Source of the DNA: a virus | DNA length: 20,559 nucleotides | Reading direction: 5' to 3' (one strand) | IMG/VR virus record: IMGVR_UViG_3300036715_000831 | Coordinates: 1 to 20,559 of that record | In this document: positions 1-4,697 of the stretch, piece after piece | How the letters are laid out: every line of letters starts with the position of its first letter | How positions within the stretch are numbered: position 1 is the stretch's first letter | Notes under the pieces: generated by a model | What the model saw: only the letters and a program-made list of their open reading frames with translations | Database searches by the model: none | Told to the model about the DNA's origin: nothing | Position numbers and translations under genes: made by a program

Positions 1-28
1 TCGTTAAATGTCCTTATTCAAAACCAAT

Positions 29-48
29 TTTCAATCTATGCATTTTAA
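29..48. repeat. 20-bp direct repeat, copy 1
   Basis: A 20-bp sequence with core CAATCTATGCAT occurs here and again, identically, at 157-176, with a 128-bp period. This copy is followed by an ATG reading only five more codons before a stop. The rest of positions 1-165 is AT-rich non-coding sequence with a run of nine C (73-81) and A/T-rich tracts. I see no convincing promoter or terminator there. Confidence 0.85.
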
Positions 49-156
49 GTATTCCTAATCAGTTATACCCCTCCCCCCCCCTGAATAAAAGGTCAAAATC
101 TTTCACACCTTGAAACAAAGTAGGGTCAAAAAAAATTTGAAAATTTTTCCTGGGGA

Positions 157-176
157 TTTCAATCTATGCATTTTAA
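157..176. repeat. 20-bp direct repeat, copy 2
   Basis: Exact second copy of the repeat at 29-48. It spans a possible ATG (166) in frame with the plus-strand gene that follows, so the repeat may be a duplicated gene-start or leader region, a protein-binding site, or the scar of a short-homology rearrangement. The sequence alone does not decide between these. Confidence 0.85.
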
Positions 177-213
177 AGGTCATGAACTTCCCCTCCCTTA
201 TATGAGGCACACT

Positions 214-906
214 ATGTCCAAGCTCCTAACCATGAAGGCCAGATTAAACCGCAGAGCCACTCCCCCACCAATGGACATCCATAAGGCGGAAACCTATTAC
301 CACGGCATTGCGAACTGCCATGATGACCTAGCCAGGAAGATCCTAGCTGAAGGGCTCACGATTGATCCTAAGCGTGGGGAGAGATGGGGAGCTTCCTTGC
401 AACCTCAAGAGGCCGTCTACCTCACCATTAATCTAGCTATGGCTCTAGGCTACGCTGGAGACAGAGCCGCTCCACTAGATCTGGTCTTCGATAGTCAAGA
501 AGATCTGGTCTTCGATAGTCAAAAAGATCAAATTCCACCCGCTCTATTCGTTGCTGTTGTGGATGGCCGCAACCTGACCGCCAATATCGAAATTGATGAA
601 GACCACCTAAGCGATATGCTACAGTCTGGGGAATACTCTTACTTGAAACCAGAGTCCGTGGATTGGATCAATGACTACATTGACCGTTATCCTGACATGA
701 CTGACAAAGAAATGATCCACGACATGCCTGCACCTGTGGCTTACGACATATTGGATCAGTTTCCTAATCTAGCTCATTATGCCAATACCCCAGTCACGAA
801 AATCTTGAAGTGGAAGCAGGCAGGGCAAACGAGAGCTAGCTACATAAGCCAGCTAATGCAATCATGCGCCACGAACAAACCAGTCGGTGCTATAGAGATC
901 AAGTAG
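214..906 (+). CDS. ADP-ribosyltransferase-like protein (putative)
   Basis: Predicted 230-residue protein and the only plus-strand gene supported here. The N-terminal half resembles the ART / RNA 2'-phosphotransferase fold: Y-H-G at the expected first strand (His codon 301-303), then an 'ARKILAEGL' helix, then 'AVYLTIN' followed by an Ala-rich helix containing 'GYAGD'. That is the usual His ... Tyr-Leu-Thr ... A-x2-YA order. 'ALFVAVVDGRNL' fits a later core strand. I cannot place the third catalytic residue (Glu/Gln) with certainty. Start: ATG 214 has GAGG six bases upstream. An in-frame ATG at 166 (246 residues) has only a GGGG ten bases upstream and lies inside the direct repeat. The protein carries an exact 8-residue tandem duplication (478-525). 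It converges on the minus-strand unit with a 13-bp gap. Phage ARTs are known to modify host proteins or nucleic acids; applying that role here is inference. Confidence 0.6.
   Translation: MSKLLTMKARLNRRATPPPMDIHKAETYYHGIANCHDDLARKILAEGLTIDPKRGERWGASLQPQEAVYLTINLAMALGYAGDRAAPLDLVFDSQEDLVFDSQKDQIPPALFVAVVDGRNLTANIEIDEDHLSDMLQSGEYSYLKPESVDWINDYIDRYPDMTDKEMIHDMPAPVAYDILDQFPNLAHYANTPVTKILKWKQAGQTRASYISQLMQSCATNKPVGAIEIK
478..525 (+). repeat. 24-bp in-frame tandem duplication
   Basis: Two adjacent 24-bp units (478-501 and 502-525) differ at one base. They encode DLVFDSQE followed by DLVFDSQK inside the ART-like protein. The near identity at DNA level points to a recent slippage or duplication event. 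The extra octapeptide falls in the loop between the 'VYLT' helix and the next core strand, where an insertion is likely to be tolerated. Confidence 0.9.
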
Positions 907-919
907 AAAATCGTTGGAC

Positions 920-2041
920 CTACTCTGTGGTTATTGGTCCGGTGTAAATGGCTTCGCTATACACACCCATCTGCTCTAGTGCTTGCTTGACATCCTCAGG
1001 ATTCCAAAAATTGCGTCCCCCTGGCTCCTTGCCGTCTAGCTCCCATAGAGCCTGAATCCATTTATACTCGTTTTCGTAAGTCTTAGGCTCAACGAAGTAC
1101 TCTGATGGGAGATCCCTGATGAATGCTTGAATGTCTTTAACCCAAAGGGTCTCAAAGCATCTCTGGCATAGGAATTTTTCCTCCCCGTATGCCTCCCTGG
1201 TATCGAGATAAACTTTACCTCCAAGGGCTTCATGACATTCAGAGCATTCTGGCACATTGCCATTGCTGGTCTTGAAGTATTCCAGATGGATCTTGGCCTC
1301 CTCTATGGCGAATTCTACGATGGGGTCTTTGATCACGCGGTTAGTAGCGAAAGAGCGGTTTGCACTATCCATACATTGTGAGGAACCTTCATGGAGGTTG
1401 CAATAGTTCTTGCCGTCCACACGGATGATGTAGGCGTCACCTTCCTCTAGGTAGTCCCTGGCGGTATCTTCTTGGGTGGTACACCAGGAAGTTTGTGGAG
1501 AGGGGTTAAAATGACGACTCAGGCTAGGGCCACCAGAGATAAGAGCGTAAGCTTCCTCATTGGACTCAAATTTGAATACCTCGATCTTATGCCCTTCAAA
1601 CTCACCGGACCATAGTAGGCTTTTGGTCAGGACATTTTTTATCCTCTGATTTTTACTCACTAAGCTCTCTGCTTCTTTCATCTTCACCAGAAACTCGGAC
1701 AAGTCATACTTGTTGATATCCATTGAATAGATGTGCTTAGCGCAAGCATTCCTGAATTCTGGGGAGTTCTTTAGCCTGCTGAATATGACTAGATGCGTTG
1801 TGATGTCATGGGCTGGGATACGATCAAACCCCAACTCATCACGCTTCAGTTCCTTACATAGCCATTCGGTATATTCACCATTAGGTGTTGGGTCAATTTC
1901 AGAGCAAGCATTAACATCCTCAAGAGGCATGTCATACTTCTTTGCCAAAGCGTTCTTCTTCGCCTCTGATGCCGCTGCTTCGATGTCGAAGCCATGAGCT
2001 AACTTGATTAAGTCAGACCAGTTTAGATTGTTACTACTCAT
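920..2041 (-). CDS. WCT-family phage protein with C-terminal zinc knuckle pair
   Basis: Predicted 373 residues; ATG 2041 preceded by GGAG with a five-base spacer. It is one of three related proteins in this window. Residues about 22-62 hold the shared N-terminal block: an Ala/Lys-rich helix (AAASEAKKNAL), then DPTPNGEYTEW with Asp50 and Trp60. The central motif W186-C187-T188 sits in 'TSWCTTQ' and is followed by 'RDYLEEGDAYIIRVDGK', which reads as a helix then a beta hairpin. A C-terminal module has two CxxC pairs (Cys266/269 and Cys292/295), so one zinc site is likely. The start overlaps the end of the GNAT-like gene by 8 bp and the gene ends its operon. I do not recognise a named family. 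The WCT context recalls PcfJ-like and other uncharacterised phage proteins, but that is a weak impression. Function unknown. Confidence 0.85.
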   Translation of the reverse strand: MSSNNLNWSDLIKLAHGFDIEAAASEAKKNALAKKYDMPLEDVNACSEIDPTPNGEYTEWLCKELKRDELGFDRIPAHDITTHLVIFSRLKNSPEFRNACAKHIYSMDINKYDLSEFLVKMKEAESLVSKNQRIKNVLTKSLLWSGEFEGHKIEVFKFESNEEAYALISGGPSLSRHFNPSPQTSWCTTQEDTARDYLEEGDAYIIRVDGKNYCNLHEGSSQCMDSANRSFATNRVIKDPIVEFAIEEAKIHLEYFKTSNGNVPECSECHEALGGKVYLDTREAYGEEKFLCQRCFETLWVKDIQAFIRDLPSEYFVEPKTYENEYKWIQALWELDGKEPGGRNFWNPEDVKQALEQMGVYSEAIYTGPITTE

Positions 2042-2363
2042 GTTTGCTCCGTAGTGTTCTGCCTTCCATCGTTCCTACTAATCTTACCACGCCTTCATTC
2101 AACATGGCTTGCCAAAAGGGTTCCGCTCCTTGGGCTCCCTCGGCGGCTATGCTTGAGTCTATGCATGATTCCGTTTCGACATGACCGTAGCGGTCCTTCA
2201 ATTTAAGGAGTAGCTGTCGGGCTTCGCCCTTACGCTTATTTTCAGAGGTGATTACCTTGACCTCTACATAGCCATGATGAAATTCGATTATGGCTTTACA
2301 TCCTCCTAGAGACACTTCGTACTTGTCCCCGGTAAGGTGTCGCATTGTCAAGCCTTCTTCCAT
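2034..2363 (-). CDS. Small GNAT-like N-acetyltransferase (putative)
   Basis: Predicted 109 residues. The layout resembles the second half of a GNAT fold: 'YVEVKVITSENKRKGEARQLL' carries a K-x2-G-x-A variant of the acetyl-CoA pyrophosphate loop (R/Q-x2-G-x-G/A) followed by the alpha-3 helix, and 'GAEPFWQAMLNEGVV' matches the late GNAT segment where an FW/FY is followed by a turn. The N-terminal GNAT portion is absent or very short against the usual 140-170 residues, so this may be a reduced or inactive member. Start: ATG 2363 has GGAGG four bases upstream. ATG 2345 has GAAGG seven bases upstream and is a real alternative. It lies between the zinc-ribbon gene (23-bp gap) and the WCT gene (8-bp overlap). 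Confidence 0.7.
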   Translation of the reverse strand: MEEGLTMRHLTGDKYEVSLGGCKAIIEFHHGYVEVKVITSENKRKGEARQLLLKLKDRYGHVETESCIDSSIAAEGAQGAEPFWQAMLNEGVVRLVGTMEGRTLRSKHE

Positions 2364-2386
2364 ATAGCCTCCCTATAAAGAGATGG

Positions 2387-2611
2387 CTATAACTTAATTC
2401 CCAGGCTTTTCGCTATCGCTATGTCTTTCGCATTCATGGCGTCCCTATCCTTGTAGAAGTCCCTGGATGGTCTTCTCTCGGCGCGATAAGGCATATTGCC
2501 ACATTCAATGCATGGGTTGGCAACCAGGAATTGAAGGGACATTACAGGGGCTACCTGCACCTCCTCTATCCAGTTATGACCACACTTGCATGAGAACTCT
2601 ACCATCGGCAT
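2387..2611 (-). CDS. Small zinc-ribbon protein
   Basis: Predicted 74 residues and first gene of the short minus-strand unit. Cysteines are arranged as 'CKCGHNW' near the N-terminus and 'CIECGN' about 26 residues later, a typical one-zinc ribbon. The C-terminal third is charged and helical (residues after 'RPSRDFYKDRD'). ATG 2611 has GGAG about ten bases upstream; a second in-frame ATG lies two codons in. A longer open frame runs on the opposite strand (2467-2805), but the zinc pattern, SD spacing and continuity with the operon favour this reading. Such ribbons in phages often bind nucleic acid or RNA polymerase; no specific role can be assigned. Confidence 0.7.
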   Translation of the reverse strand: MPMVEFSCKCGHNWIEEVQVAPVMSLQFLVANPCIECGNMPYRAERRPSRDFYKDRDAMNAKDIAIAKSLGIKL

Positions 2612-2652
2612 GGGTCTGGCACTCCTGTCTTGATGAACTGCTCTTGGGGGAT

Positions 2653-2682
2653 AGAATACGGTGTGATGTAAATCACTCTAAA
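2653..2682 (-). promoter_or_regulatory. Candidate promoter with CRP/FNR-like palindrome
   Basis: On the minus strand, TTTAGA (2682-2677) and TATTCT (2658-2653) are separated by 18 bp, a sigma70-like spacing with four of six consensus matches in each box. The spacer is almost filled by a palindrome, GTGAT-GTAA-ATCAC (2663-2676), matching the CRP half-site geometry TGTGA-N6-TCACA with one mismatch. Transcription would begin about 35 bases before the zinc-ribbon start codon. An operator between -35 and -10 would suit repression. The boxes are weak, so this is tentative. Confidence 0.3.
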
Positions 2683-2781
2683 TTTTCGCGGTGGCTGACG
2701 CCACTTAATTTTGTAGCTAGGGTTGAGGCGGCTGGGGGCGCGGGGGTCACTTACCAGGACTCGATCCCGCCCTCAACGATA

Positions 2782-2826
2782 GAAAAATCCCCTCCACCCA
2801 TATAATACTCGGACTGGAGGGGATTT
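2782..2826 (-). terminator. Rho-independent terminator of the long minus-strand operon
   Basis: A perfect 12-bp inverted repeat (AAATCCCCTCCA at 2785-2796; TGGAGGGGATTT at 2815-2826) with an 18-nt loop. Read on the minus strand the right arm runs into TTTTTC, giving a GC-rich stem followed by a U tract. It lies 17 bp after the stop of the 34-residue gene and before the leader of the next unit. Confidence 0.85.
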
Positions 2827-2843
2827 CTTACGGAGATGCCTGA

Positions 2844-2948
2844 TTATCTCTCGTGCTTCTTAACCTTTTTACCTCTAGGCGAGGTCTTCTTGCGCTTGGT
2901 AACTTTCTTCTTGATGATCTTCTTGCTGTTCTTTCCGTCTAGAGCCAT
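2844..2948 (-). CDS. 34-residue Lys/Arg-rich protein
   Basis: A short gene with a good ribosome binding site (GGGAG, six-base spacer before ATG 2948) that ends 17 bp before the terminator. The product has runs such as 'KKIIKKKVTKRKK' and 'RGKKVKKHER': about half its residues are Lys or Arg, with very few acidic ones. A charge like this suggests binding of DNA, RNA or another polyanion. Candidate roles are a small packaged or nucleoid protein or a ribosome-like basic tail, all inference. It is the last gene of the long operon, 29 bp after the endonuclease-like gene. No family recognised. Confidence 0.65.
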   Translation of the reverse strand: MALDGKNSKKIIKKKVTKRKKTSPRGKKVKKHER

Positions 2949-2977
2949 GCTGGTCTCCCTTCTATACTGAGAGTCTA

Positions 2978-4084
2978 TTAGTTGATTAAAGTAGTTTCTT
3001 GCAGACGGTTAGGGTGCTTAACTCTAAATTGAAACTCATAACCAGCAGATTTTATGCTAGCTTTCTTAGCTTGATTTAGCTCGTAATTTCTTTGATAGGT
3101 GTAAGTAGACTTAACCTCAATGATTAAATTCTGACTCTTTACATAGATATCAGGGTAATATCTACGCTCTTTGCCTTCAAATGAGTATTCGAAGTTGGGG
3201 CATTCTAACCCAACATAGATGTCTTCTTCTTGGACTCCTGAATCTAGAAGCTCTTGAATGATCAAAGATTCATATCCTTGAGTGTTTATGACTCGTCCGC
3301 TTGGATAAGTAAAGGGCTTCCATTTATACCCGTTTCTCAGCTTAGCAAAATAGAAAGCTGGTGACTGCATTGGATGGGGAGCGCCGTATTTCCTTAAGAA
3401 TGTAGCCCTGGCTTTCTGTCTAAATACCCCTATTTGAAGAGGGTATTTAACCCCATATCTTTGAATACAAGTCAAGGCTCTTTGCGCTTCAACCTCCGGT
3501 CTTTGCCTGGGGTGTTCATAACCAGTGACCTCCTTATACTGGCGCTTCCACTCTTCGTTAGAGGAGAAGTAACCCCCAAACCTCTGTAGGATAGACTCTT
3601 GTATCTTCTCTGCTACACCAGGAACCTGGGAGATGTTCTCCACTCCGTGAGTGTCCATGAGAGCCGCCGATCTAGTCCTGTAACTTTGACCCAGGTCTCC
3701 ATTATTCTTTATTTCGGTTTGATGCTTTCGTTCTATTACTTCAGGTAGCTTCATGGCATGAGAAACTCCGAAGAGTTTAACAGATGTCTTATCTCGTTTT
3801 TCAATAGTCTCGGCTAGCTGCATATGATGAGCTACACCATACTTAGCTAGCGAAGTGGCGGTTCGGGCTTCTTCAGCCTTTTTGAGTTTGGCAGGACATT
3901 TTCTGTAGTGGTTGGAACAACACCAGAACCACCTAATAATTGTCCCGGTTTCTGTTTTGATGCTACGCATAAGGTGAAACCCCGCCAATGAGTTACAGCC
4001 ATTTTCACATAGCTGACCCTCAGGCGGGGTTTCATTTCTCTTAGCTTCTAGATATAACTTCTGAGCTTCTTTTGTTCTTGGCAC
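2978..4084 (-). CDS. Freestanding phage homing-endonuclease-like protein, PD-(D/E)xK type
   Basis: Predicted 368 residues from GTG 4084, which has GGAG five bases upstream. An open frame extends to a TTG at 4156 inside the preceding gene, without a good SD. An N-terminal cysteine cluster (C-x3-C, then CC and a further Cys before 'PAKLKK') suggests a zinc finger. From about Lys81 to residue 255 lie roughly six degenerate repeats of the type [KR]-[YF]-G-V-x-H-x-M-Q-x-P-E-V-x2-K (for example 'KYGVAHHMQ', 'LFGVSHAMKLPEV', 'KYGAPHPMQSP'), which resemble modular DNA-binding repeats of phage homing nucleases. The C-terminus has a PD-(D/E)xK-like core: 'YYPDIYV' (Asp312) and 'IIEVKS' (Glu323, Lys325), with an upstream 'GYESLIIQELL' helix. 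It likely cuts a specific DNA site and drives spread of its own gene. It sits in a gene junction, as freestanding homing genes do. Confidence 0.8.
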   Translation of the reverse strand: MPRTKEAQKLYLEAKRNETPPEGQLCENGCNSLAGFHLMRSIKTETGTIIRWFWCCSNHYRKCPAKLKKAEEARTATSLAKYGVAHHMQLAETIEKRDKTSVKLFGVSHAMKLPEVIERKHQTEIKNNGDLGQSYRTRSAALMDTHGVENISQVPGVAEKIQESILQRFGGYFSSNEEWKRQYKEVTGYEHPRQRPEVEAQRALTCIQRYGVKYPLQIGVFRQKARATFLRKYGAPHPMQSPAFYFAKLRNGYKWKPFTYPSGRVINTQGYESLIIQELLDSGVQEEDIYVGLECPNFEYSFEGKERRYYPDIYVKSQNLIIEVKSTYTYQRNYELNQAKKASIKSAGYEFQFRVKHPNRLQETTLIN

Positions 4085-4127
4085 AAACACTCCAGTATAC
4101 AACAATACTGAAAGTTTGTATTTTTGG

Positions 4128-4697
4128 TCAAAATGCGAGGGTCCAAGAGAACACAAAGTTAATACCGGAAGGTAGGAGAAGGGGAGGGAGGGTCTTGTAG
4201 TTGATTAGAACGGCGCTATTGTTGTTTGGGTTGGTTGGATCAAAGAAGGGGGTGTTGATCTGGTTCATCATATCCGTGCCAGCGGTCCCGCCACCGATTA
4301 GACCCATCTCTCTGATGGGAATCAGGAGGTTATCTGTAGTTGCGTTTAGAACGGTCTGGAACTCAACTAAGGTGGAATGCTCTACCTGATTGAAATTGGC
4401 ATCGACCATCTTGGCGCTAGACAGGGGCTTACGGGCGATTGGGGTGATAATGGCAGTCTGGGTAGGCATGGCATCTGGCTGGTTGTTAGCAGGCCATGTA
4501 GAATCACCAGCGCCTACAGCTAGACCCCATACCCCATTCTGAGGCTCATTGATGTTGGCGAACATTCTAGCGAAGAGCCAAGAGGCTCCGTTGCAGATAG
4601 CATTGTCGTTCTCATATAGGATGTTGGAAGGATTACCCTCTTCAAAGATCCTAATGTGACCCTTTCTAATTGGGGTAACGCTGTCCGTTAGACTCAT
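4128..4697 (-). CDS. Probable virion structural protein (tail/baseplate accessory)
   Basis: Predicted 189 residues; ATG 4697 overlaps the stop of the 931-residue gene as ATGA, with GGAG eight bases upstream, so translation is probably coupled. The sequence alternates beta-strand and Gly/Pro/Asn-rich loops. 'NGVWGLAVGAGD', 'LLIPIREMGLIGG' and a final 'FVFSWTLAF' ending in aromatic Phe resemble small phage tail or receptor-region proteins that end in a hydrophobic strand. No Cys-based site or signal peptide is seen. It could be a baseplate spike or fibre-associated protein, or a decoration protein. The family is not recognised with confidence; the assignment rests on composition and on position after the baseplate genes. 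Confidence 0.7.
   Translation of the reverse strand: MSLTDSVTPIRKGHIRIFEEGNPSNILYENDNAICNGASWLFARMFANINEPQNGVWGLAVGAGDSTWPANNQPDAMPTQTAIITPIARKPLSSAKMVDANFNQVEHSTLVEFQTVLNATTDNLLIPIREMGLIGGGTAGTDMMNQINTPFFDPTNPNNNSAVLINYKTLPPLLLPSGINFVFSWTLAF

Noticed and set aside
914-943. Inverted repeat around GGACC...GGTCC at the convergent gene ends
   Set aside because: It has a short stem, a long loop and no T tract on either strand; not enough to call a bidirectional terminator.
2691-2704. Hairpin GTGGC-TGAC-GCCAC followed by TTAATTTT
   Set aside because: The stem is only five base pairs with an interrupted T tract, and no plus-strand gene would need it.
2722-2776. Possible tRNA or structured RNA: GTTGAGG...CCTCAAC ends with a T-loop-like stretch
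   Set aside because: The segment is only about 55 nt, lacks a D-arm and anticodon arm, and the T-loop consensus is not met.
2467-2805. Plus-strand open frame of 112 codons
   Set aside because: It overlaps the zinc-ribbon gene on the other strand and runs into the terminator stem. Its product has no recognisable pattern, while the minus-strand reading has a Cys-based ribbon and an SD.
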